From UBA12088 sp964568345 (lineage in GTDB: Bacteria > Patescibacteriota > Minisyncoccia > Phycocordibacterales > UBA12088), in NCBI GenBank assembly GCA_964568345.1, contig CAZMPG010000023.1:1-19405 (forward strand): a stretch of 19,405 bases of DNA, given 5' to 3'. This document shows positions 13,465 to 19,405 of this stretch, one piece after another. Both the position numbers and the translations under genes were made by a program. A model generated the notes under the pieces. The model was given only the letters and a program-made list of their open reading frames with translations, was not told the DNA's origin and ran no database searches. Positions within the stretch are counted from its first letter, which is position 1. Every line of letters starts with the position of its first letter.

Positions 13465-15704
13465 AGGCGAGCAGCCTTGAGGCGAAGTGAGTTGGTAACA
13501 ACCGACACGCTCGAGAGCGCCATCGCTGCCCCCGCGAATGCGGGCGAGAGGAGGAGGCCGGTCAGTGGGTAGAGCGCGCCGGCGGCGAGCGGTATGCCGA
13601 CCACATTGTACACAAATGCCCAGAAGAGGTTCTGCCGTACGGTGCGCATCGTGGCACGCGCGAGGGAGACCGCGTCTGCGAGGCGCGTGATGTCGCCCTG
13701 GAGGAGCGTGAGGTCGCTCGCCTCAATGGACACGTCGGTGCCGGTCGCCATCGCGATGGAGACGTCGGCGGCGGCGAGCGCGGGAGCGTCGTTCACCCCA
13801 TCGCCCGCCATAGCCACTGTGCCTTCCTTCTGCTTTTGGCGCACGAGTGCGAGCTTCTCATCAGGCAGCATACGCGCTGAAACCTCACGGATGCCCGCCG
13901 CCTCCGCCGCAGCGCGGGCCGGCCCCTCGTGGTCTCCGGTTGCAAGTATGACGCGGAGGCCCATGCGCGTAAGCCGCAGAACCGCCTCTCGCGCACCCGC
14001 CTTGAGTGGGTCGCCGAGGCCGAGCGATCCCGCATACACCCCCCCGCGCGCGACGACGACCGGTGTGTCCCCCGCATCAACGAGAGCCGCAAGTGCGCGC
14101 TCCGGCACCGGCACGCCGAGCGTTTCGAGGTACTCGGTCCGCCCTACCGCAAAGCGCACACCGCCGACTGAGCCGCTGACCCCATACCCGGGCACGGAGA
14201 CAAAGTCCTCTGGGGAAACGTCGCGCGCCCCCTCACGCTCGGCGTACGCCACGACAGCTCCCGCGAGGGGGTGCTCCGAGCGCCGCTCGAGCGCACGGAG
14301 TGCAGCGAGAAGCTCCGCACGGTCCATGCCGGGAGCAATGTCGAATGTGTGCACCGTGGGCTTGCCCTCGGTGAGCGTGCCGGTCTTGTCCACGATGACC
14401 GTGCGCACATGGGCGAGCGCCTCGAGCGCTGCGGCGTTCTTGATGAGCACCCCGTGCGCCGCACCTTTCCCCACACCAACCATGACCGCGGTCGGCGTCG
14501 CGAGGCCCAGGGCGCACGGGCACGCAATGACGAGGACGGAGACGAGCGCGACCACCGCCGCGGGGAGCGCTTGCCCAAGGGTCGGTGCGCCGAAAGCAAG
14601 CCACGCTCCAAAGGAGAGGAGCGCCACTGCGAGTACCGTCGGCACGAACACCGCCGCGACACGGTCCACGAGCTTCTCGATGGGCGCCTTCGAGCCCTGT
14701 GCATCGCGCACGAGCTCGACGATCCGCGCGAGGAGTGTCTCTTTCCCTACCCCCTCGGCACGCATCGTGAAGGATCCGGTCGTATTCACCGTACCTGCGC
14801 GGACCGTGCCGCCCACCGAGCGATACACAGGCACCGGCTCGCCGGTGAGCATTGCTTCATTGACGTCGGAGCCACCTTCGATCACCGTACCGTCAACGGG
14901 GATGCGTGCGCCGGGCTTCACGAGCACGTGGTCTCCGTGCGCCACCTCATCAAGGGGGATCGTCTGCTCTCGCCCACCCCGCACCACAATCGCCTGCTTT
15001 TCCTGGAGGCCGATGAGCGCGCGGAGTGCATCGCCCGTGCGCGCTTTCGCGCGTACCTCGAGGTACTTCCCGAGTGAGACGAGGCCGATGACGACAATAG
15101 TTACGTCGTAGTACGTGACACCCGTATCAAGGTAGGGCGCGAGTGTCTCCTCAAATGCCGAGACGACGAAGCTGTAGAGGAAAGCGACAACCGTGCCGAT
15201 ACCGATGAGCGTGTCCATGTTTGCGACCCGATGGCGCACGAAGCGCACGATACCGGCAAGGTAGGGCCTCCCCGAAACAGTGAGCACGATCGTCGCGAGG
15301 ACCGGCATGAGATGGTGGACGAATTCCTCGGCAACCTCCCCCATGGCTGGCAGGAACGCCGCTCGCACGAGCATCTCCCATGCCATGATGAGTACCGAGA
15401 CAGCGACAAGCGGCAACGTGACACGCGTCTCGGTACGGAGTTTGTCGAGGATAGAGTCGGTGTGCTGCTCTGGGTTTTCCTGTGCCGGCGCTGCCTCACG
15501 GGAGACAAGCGCATAGCCGTACGGTGCGAGCGCCGCGGAGAGCTTTCCGAGCGCCGTCACCCCTTCATCGAAATCAACCAGGGCGGTCTCCGACCCATAG
15601 CTCGCCGAAACCGACCGTACGCCTGGCTCCTTCCCGAGCTTCTTCTCGATGACCGCTGCGCAGCTTGCGCAGTGCATGCCGGTGATGTTGTACGTCTGCT
15701 TCAT
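13461..15704 (-). CDS. copA: Copper-exporting P1B-type ATPase
   Basis: Cu(I) export pump of the cell membrane, 747 aa. One N-terminal HMA domain has GMHCASC (Cys12, Cys15). The membrane core has the copper-site CPC motif (395-397), and transmembrane ligands YN (699-700) and MALSS (728-732) typical of P1B-1 pumps. The actuator TGE is at 287-289, the phosphorylated Asp439 is in DKTGT, the SEHPL nucleotide motif has His478-Pro479, and the hinge GDGVND is at 634-639. All catalytic motifs are intact. ATG 15704 was chosen because the HMA domain begins at once; an in-frame ATG at 15761 would add 19 residues translated from a repeat-like spacer. Second gene of the csoR operon, 92 bp after csoR. Confidence 0.96.
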   Translation of the reverse strand: MKQTYNITGMHCASCAAVIEKKLGKEPGVRSVSASYGSETALVDFDEGVTALGKLSAALAPYGYALVSREAAPAQENPEQHTDSILDKLRTETRVTLPLVAVSVLIMAWEMLVRAAFLPAMGEVAEEFVHHLMPVLATIVLTVSGRPYLAGIVRFVRHRVANMDTLIGIGTVVAFLYSFVVSAFEETLAPYLDTGVTYYDVTIVVIGLVSLGKYLEVRAKARTGDALRALIGLQEKQAIVVRGGREQTIPLDEVAHGDHVLVKPGARIPVDGTVIEGGSDVNEAMLTGEPVPVYRSVGGTVRAGTVNTTGSFTMRAEGVGKETLLARIVELVRDAQGSKAPIEKLVDRVAAVFVPTVLAVALLSFGAWLAFGAPTLGQALPAAVVALVSVLVIACPCALGLATPTAVMVGVGKGAAHGVLIKNAAALEALAHVRTVIVDKTGTLTEGKPTVHTFDIAPGMDRAELLAALRALERRSEHPLAGAVVAYAEREGARDVSPEDFVSVPGYGVSGSVGGVRFAVGRTEYLETLGVPVPERALAALVDAGDTPVVVARGGVYAGSLGLGDPLKAGAREAVLRLTRMGLRVILATGDHEGPARAAAEAAGIREVSARMLPDEKLALVRQKQKEGTVAMAGDGVNDAPALAAADVSIAMATGTDVSIEASDLTLLQGDITRLADAVSLARATMRTVRQNLFWAFVYNVVGIPLAAGALYPLTGLLLSPAFAGAAMALSSVSVVTNSLRLKAARL

Positions 15705-15796
15705 GCGGAGTGGAAAGTGATAAGAGGAAAGAGGAAAGTTGTGGGAGAAAGAGTGGGACATTGCGGTAGCGAGAATACCTCCTACTTTTTGCCGCC
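15705..15796. repeat. Purine-rich 7-bp repeat spacer between csoR and copA
   Basis: Plus strand 15709-15757 reads as heptads such as AGTGGAA, AGTGATA, AGAGGAA, AGAGGAA, AGTTGTG. AGAGGAA is repeated twice in tandem. It lies between csoR and copA, where an alternative copA ATG (15761) would translate it. An AGGAGG on the minus strand (about 15775-15781) is too far from either ATG to act normally, and a TATTCT box at 15772-15777 may be a secondary promoter. Confidence 0.5.
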
Positions 15797-16066
15797 TTAC
15801 CGCCGCTTGAGCTTGTACACCTTCAGTATCTCGGCTTTCGCCTTCTCCGGCTTACCCGCCTGCACCTGCTCGATCACGCAGTGCGCGAGGTGCCCCTCAA
15901 GGAGGAGATCCTCGACGTTCGAGAGCGCCGCTTTCACCGCAGAGGTCTGCGTGATAACGTCAATGCAGTAGGCGCGTTCCTCAATCATGCGCTGCAAGCC
16001 CCGCACCTGCCCCTCAATGCGCTTGAGGCGATGCATCAGGTTAGTGTTGTCGTGCCCGTGGTGCAT
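15797..16066 (-). CDS. csoR: Copper-sensing repressor CsoR
   Basis: All-helical DNA-binding repressor of the CsoR/RcnR family, 89 aa, normal length. The Cu(I) ligand set is intact: Cys34 (AYCIDVI), His59 and Cys63 (GHLAHC), matching the Cys-His-Cys site known from M. tuberculosis CsoR. The N-terminal RLKRIEGQVRGLQRMI helix is the family hallmark. Copper binding should release DNA. Being first in the operon with copA, the HMA-linked membrane protein and the cupredoxin, and having a CsoR-type operator within its own promoter, it very likely controls itself and the whole set. The ATG follows TATACT by 6 nt, so it appears leaderless. An extra N-terminal HHGH could add metal affinity, but that is speculation. 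Confidence 0.96.
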   Translation of the reverse strand: MHHGHDNTNLMHRLKRIEGQVRGLQRMIEERAYCIDVITQTSAVKAALSNVEDLLLEGHLAHCVIEQVQAGKPEKAKAEILKVYKLKRR

Positions 16067-16072
16067 AGCGCT

Positions 16073-16100
16073 AGTATATACCCCCCCAGGGGTATGTCAA
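16073..16100 (-). promoter_or_regulatory. csoR operon promoter TTGACA-N16-TATACT
   Basis: -35 TTGACA (16095-16100), perfect consensus, and -10 TATACT (16073-16078) on the minus strand, 16 bp apart. The -10 ends 6 nt before ATG 16066. This is the best promoter in the window and should be strong when not repressed. Confidence 0.85.
16078..16095. promoter_or_regulatory. CsoR-type operator ATACCCC-N4-GGGGTAT
   Basis: Perfect 7-bp inverted arms around a 4-bp spacer (CCCA), filling the gap between the -35 and -10 boxes. The TACCC...GGGTA form agrees with known CsoR-family operators. Repressor bound here would block RNA polymerase. Confidence 0.8.
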
Positions 16101-16179
16101 GCGCCCGTAGGCACAATGGCTGGCTGCCGAGGGCGCCGTGCCACACTTCCACCTACCTGCCTTCCTCTTACCTACCGCC
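16101..16179. other. Spacer between cupin 3' end and csoR promoter
   Basis: No gene. GCGCCC (16101-16106) and GGGCGC (16131-16136) can form a 6-bp stem with a 24-nt loop; there is no T run, so terminator function is weak. From 16146 to 16179 the plus strand is nearly all pyrimidine and carries ACCTGCCTTCC (16155-16165), also present at 1889-1899. Confidence 0.4.
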
Positions 16180-16566
16180 TCACTCACTCGTTACCCCATC
16201 GAAGTGTTCCTCGCGATCATCTGCTTTCGTACGGTGCACGGTCCCATCCCGATGCTCGGGCGGCGAGTAGATACTGTAGAGCTTGAGCGGCACATCACCG
16301 GTGTTCCGCACGTTGTGCCGTGTACCAGCGGGCACCACGACCGCCCAATCTGCGGTGACGGCGTGTACCGCGCTATCGAGTGTCACCTGCGCGCTCCCCT
16401 GTTCAAAGCGGAGAAACTGGTCGAGGTGGTGTACCTCCTCGCCAATCTCGTCTCCAGGTTCGATGCTCATGAGCACGAGCTGGCTGTTGCGCGCTGTGTA
16501 CAGCACGCGGCGGTAGTCGGTGTTGTCGAGTGTCGCTTGTTCAATATTGAGGAGGTACCCGGACAT
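16180..16566 (-). CDS. Cupin-fold protein
   Basis: Small cytoplasmic beta-barrel protein, 128 aa. First cupin motif: PGDEIGEEVHHLDQFLRFEQG (37-57) with His46 and His47. Second: PAGTRHNVRNTG (79-90) with His84. The ending KLYSIYSPPEHRDGTVH is typical of a widespread single-domain cupin group of unknown substrate. The usual metal-binding glutamate of motif 1 is replaced by Asp/Gln (49-50), as is common in that group. It follows the transpeptidase/carboxypeptidase gene by 9 bp and is probably cotranscribed, though a TAGAGT box stands 6 nt before its ATG. Function unknown. Confidence 0.88.
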   Translation of the reverse strand: MSGYLLNIEQATLDNTDYRRVLYTARNSQLVLMSIEPGDEIGEEVHHLDQFLRFEQGSAQVTLDSAVHAVTADWAVVVPAGTRHNVRNTGDVPLKLYSIYSPPEHRDGTVHRTKADDREEHFDGVTSE

Positions 16567-16572
16567 ACGCTT

Positions 16573-16578
16573 ACTCTA
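16573..16578 (-). promoter_or_regulatory. Possible -10 box (TAGAGT) 6 nt before cupin ATG
   Basis: TAGAGT overlaps the TAG stop of the upstream gene and ends 6 nt before ATG 16566, the same geometry as the stronger leaderless starts. With no -35 box and a poor hexamer it may be chance. Confidence 0.3.
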
Positions 16579-17967
16579 CGCCCCCTCCTCTCGCTCCGTC
16601 AACCCGACGATATATTTCCGGAGTGCTTCGATGAACCCGCGCGCATCGCTCGTCCCAAGCACGATACAGGCAACCGGTCGCACGACCGTTCCAACACGCA
16701 GCTCAAACACCGCAACCATCGTCTCCCGTGCGGCGTTCGTCTTGCCGGTCTTGCCACCTATGAATGCAGGGTAAGCGGCGAAGTGGTTGAAGTTGCCGAG
16801 GTCGTGGATCGTGGATGTGCCAAACGCCGGCACGCCCCGCCCTGCCGTCACTGCAAGCGCCTGGGGTCGGTAGGTGAGGAGGTACCGGAGGAGCACGGCG
16901 AGGTCCTCCGCAGAGGACACATTCTCCGCACCGCTCCCCGCGGGGTCCACGAATGACGTGTCGCCCAAGCCAAGCGACGCCCTGCGGCTCTCCATGAGCC
17001 CGGTGAACGCGTCTCGACCGACGCTCTCCGCGAGCGTGAAAGCCGCTTCGTTCGACGATTCCCCGAGGAGAGGCCCCAGGAGGTCGTAGCCGCGCACCGA
17101 TTCCCCTGCGTGAAAGCGCGGCTTCGAGGTGTACACGATCGCAGCAGCAGACACCACCATCTGCTCATCGAGCGGGAGGTTCTCGAGGGCGACGAGCGCC
17201 GTCATGAGCTTCGTGAGGGAGGCGATGGGAAACGCGCGGGTCGTCGTTGCCCCTGCAAATACGTAGCCGCTCGCAAGGTCCACAGCAAGGTACGCACGCG
17301 CTTCCTGCGGAGGCGCGAAGGTGCTCCCCACGGTCGGCGTACTCGTCGCAAGCTTGGTCGCCGCACGCACGATGACCGGCGTGCCGACAGTGACCTCACC
17401 GAAAAGCTCCCGCGCATCGCTTGTTGCGAGCCGCACACACCCGCCTGCTGCTGCAGCCTGAAGCGGCGTACCTGAGGCATCGTACGGCCACCCATGGAAA
17501 GCGCACCAGCCCGAAAACGATATACTCCACGGGTAGTGGGCTCCCCCCACGGCACGGTCGGTCTGCTTGCCCACTACCGAGTACACGCCGGGTGCGACGC
17601 TTCGCCATGGCTCCTCGCCACCTACCGTGAGCATGCGGTACGTGCGGAGCGTCGTCGTGCCCCGCTTGAGCGAGAGACCCACACCGAGATCCGCCACGAG
17701 GTAGGGTTCCCCGTGTCGAGCGAGCTCCTCTTCCTGCATGCGGAAGGTAAGATCGAGCCGTGTGAGCACGGCGCCACGGAGGTCGCGGGGGGTGGAAGCC
17801 ACCTCCTCGGGCGCGCCAGAGACGACGGCGACACCCTGCGCGACGTACCTATTCGTGGGTAGGGGGTGGTCGCGAAACACGAGCACGATACCGACACACA
17901 CGCCGCAGTACGCGGCGACGTACACGCCACGAAGTGCGTGGTGCATGATTCGGTGCGACACTCCCAT
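16576..17967 (-). CDS. Fused L,D-transpeptidase (YkuD) and D,D-carboxypeptidase (peptidase S11)
   Basis: Membrane-anchored peptidoglycan enzyme of 463 aa combining two families. An N-terminal membrane helix is at about 14-31. The YkuD-like L,D-transpeptidase domain (about 85-202) keeps the catalytic pair His158 (FHGW) and Cys177 with Arg179 (GGCVRL), though the usual SHGC reads AGGC. A linker (about 203-222) leads to a serine D,D-carboxypeptidase domain (about 223-460) with all three penicillin-binding motifs: SLTK (Ser250, Lys253), SSN (304-306) and KTG (406-408). The second domain would trim pentapeptides to tetrapeptides, which are donor substrates of the first. I chose ATG 17967, just before the membrane helix, with AGGAG close upstream; ATG 17946 is possible. 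Followed after 9 bp by the cupin gene. Confidence 0.9.
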   Translation of the reverse strand: MGVSHRIMHHALRGVYVAAYCGVCVGIVLVFRDHPLPTNRYVAQGVAVVSGAPEEVASTPRDLRGAVLTRLDLTFRMQEEELARHGEPYLVADLGVGLSLKRGTTTLRTYRMLTVGGEEPWRSVAPGVYSVVGKQTDRAVGGAHYPWSISFSGWCAFHGWPYDASGTPLQAAAAGGCVRLATSDARELFGEVTVGTPVIVRAATKLATSTPTVGSTFAPPQEARAYLAVDLASGYVFAGATTTRAFPIASLTKLMTALVALENLPLDEQMVVSAAAIVYTSKPRFHAGESVRGYDLLGPLLGESSNEAAFTLAESVGRDAFTGLMESRRASLGLGDTSFVDPAGSGAENVSSAEDLAVLLRYLLTYRPQALAVTAGRGVPAFGTSTIHDLGNFNHFAAYPAFIGGKTGKTNAARETMVAVFELRVGTVVRPVACIVLGTSDARGFIEALRKYIVGLTEREEGA

Positions 17968-18024
17968 GCTCCTATGATGGCACGCTGCCGCACCACACCG
18001 CAACCGTGCACATAATGCACATGT

Positions 18025-18318
18025 CTATCGTCGCCCCACAATCCGCTTCAATACGGCGCCTTCCGCATGCAGCAGTGCTGCTTTGCGTGCTTCTCCCCGG
18101 TTGTACCCACCGAGCGTGCCGTCGCTCCGTACGATGCGGTGGCACGGGATAGCGGGATTGTAGTTGGTGCGGAGTATCGCCCCCACTGCTCGGGCAGCGC
18201 GCGCATGTCCCGCTTCCCGCGCTACCTCGCCGTACGTACGCGTCTCCCCCGCCGGTATCGCCGAGACGACCGCAAGGACTTTGTCACGGAACGTTTCCCT
18301 CGTGTTTCCCGCTTCCAT
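18025..18318 (-). CDS. O6-methylguanine-DNA methyltransferase (minimal, DNA-binding domain only)
   Basis: A 97-aa suicide DNA repair protein consisting only of the C-terminal MGMT domain. The acceptor Cys59 lies in PCHRIV; the recognition-helix region ARAVGAILRTNYNP precedes it and GGYNRG follows it. The N-terminal ribonuclease-like domain of full-length Ogt/Ada is absent. Because cysteine is present rather than tryptophan, it is a methyltransferase and not an alkyltransferase-like protein. GAGGT stands 3 nt before ATG 18318, and the gene begins 15 bp after the nuclease stop, so it is probably cotranscribed with it. Confidence 0.92.
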   Translation of the reverse strand: MEAGNTRETFRDKVLAVVSAIPAGETRTYGEVAREAGHARAARAVGAILRTNYNPAIPCHRIVRSDGTLGGYNRGEARKAALLHAEGAVLKRIVGRR

Positions 18319-18333
18319 ATACCTCGTGACGTA

Positions 18334-19239
18334 CTACGGACAGTTCTGTGCCTTGCGCCACCCCGCTGCGCGCGCATCCGCCTCGGTGCAGAACCACCGT
18401 TCGCCAGACGCTTCGCTCACGACCGTCTTCTCGTACGAGCCACAGCCCGGGAGGTGGTAGATCTTTTCCCCCTTCACGTTGATGTTGCCCTTGATCGTGC
18501 ACCCATCCTGCGACACCGACGCGTCGGTCGTGGGGGCGGGAGTCGGTGTTGTCACAGAAGCCTCCCTGCCTTGGAGCGCTGGCGCGGGGGGAGCCACGGC
18601 TGCAGATGCTTGCTCGCATACCGCACCCCAGAGCCCCGCCCGCTCCTCTCGCGCCTGCCGCTCGGCATTCCGAAAGCGCGCTTCGTACCGCACGTCCGGC
18701 GGGTACGGGGAGGCGTGCGCAAAGCCACCGCCGACGAGTGCCTCGTTCACCAACGCGCCACCGACGTACACGTAGCGCAGCAAGCGCCCGTACCGGTCGC
18801 GGTCGGAAGTGTCGCGTTCGAGCAGCACCTCCTTCCCCCCAACGAGCTCCTTGTTTCGCGCCGACGCCTCGCGGCCGAAACACTCAACCGGCTTACTCGG
18901 GTGCACGGTCTCCGGTGTATCAATGCCGATATACCGCACCCGCTCGACCGTGCCACCCTCAAGCTCCACCTCAATGGTATCGCCATCAACGACCGCCCGC
19001 ACGAGCGCGCGCTCCCTACCCGACACGTCGCCCTCGCCGGAAAGCCCCCCTGCGCCGACCGAAGCGGTCTGCGACACGCTCTTGCTCGGGGTGCCGCCCT
19101 CACCAACGGCACCCTCTATCGGGGACGGTGGTGTGGTTGATACCGCGTGCGGCTCCCCACGCCACCATCCCACAGTCCCGAGCACGCCCAGCACGAGCGC
19201 GCCTAGTACGAGCCACCGCCATGATCGAGCAAGCGCCAT
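18334..19239 (-). CDS. Secreted or membrane-anchored staphylococcal-nuclease-like thermonuclease with C-terminal sunset domain
   Basis: Exported nuclease of 301 aa. A hydrophobic helix at about 8-25 acts as signal or anchor, followed by a low-complexity linker. The SNase domain (about 76-208) retains residues equivalent to the catalytic set of micrococcal nuclease: Asp85 (VDGDT), Arg102, Asp107 and Glu110 (RYIGIDTPE) and Arg152 (YGRLLRY). A second Pro/Ala/Thr linker leads to the C-terminal module (about 246-301) with IKGNI, IYHLPGC and ERWFCTEADARAAGWRKA, the arrangement called the sunset domain. It likely degrades external DNA or RNA for nucleotide salvage. ATG 19239 was chosen because TACACT ends 7 nt upstream. 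Confidence 0.92.
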   Translation of the reverse strand: MALARSWRWLVLGALVLGVLGTVGWWRGEPHAVSTTPPSPIEGAVGEGGTPSKSVSQTASVGAGGLSGEGDVSGRERALVRAVVDGDTIEVELEGGTVERVRYIGIDTPETVHPSKPVECFGREASARNKELVGGKEVLLERDTSDRDRYGRLLRYVYVGGALVNEALVGGGFAHASPYPPDVRYEARFRNAERQAREERAGLWGAVCEQASAAVAPPAPALQGREASVTTPTPAPTTDASVSQDGCTIKGNINVKGEKIYHLPGCGSYEKTVVSEASGERWFCTEADARAAGWRKAQNCP

Positions 19240-19246
19240 ACCCCAA

Positions 19247-19274
19247 AGTGTACTCGCGCGGAAACGAGTGGCAA
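19247..19274 (-). promoter_or_regulatory. Promoter TTGCCA-N16-TACACT, 7 nt before nuclease ATG
   Basis: -35 TTGCCA (19269-19274) and -10 TACACT (19247-19252) on the minus strand, 16 bp apart. The -10 ends 7 nt before ATG 19239, another leaderless arrangement. Confidence 0.65.
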
Positions 19275-19346
19275 TGCTGCTCACGGGGTACGCTCACTAT
19301 CTACGTGTGCCGCACCGAGTAATTGCTCACACCCTCCGCCGCACGC

Positions 19347-19405
19347 TGTCACTGCGAGCCCCGCCTGTCGCGGGGTACCCCCCGCCTGCTGCGGGGATGA
19401 CCGCA
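19347..19405. repeat. REP-like element with two tandem hairpins
   Basis: CCCCGC-CTGTC-GCGGGG (19359-19375) and CCCCGC-CTGCT-GCGGGG (19380-19396) are near-identical perfect 6-bp hairpins 4 bp apart. They are framed by TGTCACTGCGAG on the left and GATGACCGCA on the right. This is the form of intergenic REP/palindromic repeat families. The element runs to the end of the window and may be cut off. No gene is seen from 19240 to the end apart from the nuclease promoter. Confidence 0.65.

Noticed and set aside
13594..15111. A 505-codon plus-strand frame opposite copA
   Set aside because: Ser/Thr/Ala/Arg-rich shadow of CopA codons; no domain seen.
15705..15761. Upstream ATG (15761) for CopA
   Set aside because: The extension is translated from a period-7 repeat spacer and adds nothing to the HMA domain, which starts properly from ATG 15704.
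16101..16140. tRNA-like start GCGCCCGTAG with a complementary GGGCGC
   Set aside because: Only about 36 nt long, no T-arm or anticodon arm; treated as a simple stem.
1..19405. CRISPR array, rRNA, insertion sequence, toxin-antitoxin or phage structural genes
   Set aside because: I looked for regularly spaced identical repeats, transposase motifs and rRNA-like conserved stretches and saw none. The heptamer arrays are too short and degenerate to be CRISPR.

Overview
The window looks like chromosomal DNA from a GC-rich bacterium with compact, mostly one-directional gene packing. I lean towards the Candidate Phyla Radiation (Patescibacteria, Parcubacteria-like). This is inferred from gene content: a PilB without its N-terminal domain, a lipoprotein-sized nuclease with a C-terminal 'sunset' domain, a peptidoglycan enzyme fusion, many apparently leaderless genes and heptamer-repeat spacers. 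No rRNA or other phylogenetic marker was compared, so the assignment is tentative. TGA is used as a normal stop (for example in ATGA overlaps), so the recoded-UGA lineages are unlikely. All genes except the first are on the minus strand.

Layout. (1) 1-1800: a large serine recombinase on the plus strand, visibly richer in A+T than the rest. It is bracketed by a perfect 129-bp inverted repeat, and the right arm abuts a tRNA-Arg(CCU) gene on the minus strand. (2) 1946-2665: glutaredoxin and a NUDIX hydrolase, each with its own promoter, then a spacer made of degenerate 7-bp repeats. (3) 2865-6318: a MacA/MacB-type operon (membrane-fusion protein, ABC ATPase, FtsX-like permease). (4) 6388-7873: two stand-alone receiver proteins and a histidine-kinase-like protein whose ATP-binding half is degenerate. 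(5) 7955-9745: the TypA/BipA translational GTPase. (6) 9831-11847: a PilB-type pilus assembly ATPase and a secreted lysozyme-like protein with a peptidoglycan-binding domain. (7) 12009-16100: a copper operon, csoR - copA - HMA-linked DsbD/SafE-like membrane protein - membrane-anchored cupredoxin, with a CsoR-type operator placed inside the csoR promoter. (8) 16180-19239: a cupin, an L,D-transpeptidase/D,D-carboxypeptidase fusion, an O6-methylguanine methyltransferase and a secreted nuclease. (9) The right edge carries a tandem REP-like hairpin.

How the parts fit. The copper genes form a complete sense-and-export unit: the repressor, the export pump and two further copper-handling proteins. 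The envelope set (lysozyme-like protein, transpeptidase/carboxypeptidase fusion, MacAB-like pump, PilB, secreted nuclease) suits a cell that depends on surface structures and perhaps scavenges external nucleic acid. The most unusual items are the inverted-repeat-bracketed recombinase, which could flip against the tRNA; the fused peptidoglycan enzyme; the TAnnnT-N6/7-ATG (leaderless) start signal repeated at several transcription units; and the heptamer-repeat spacers.
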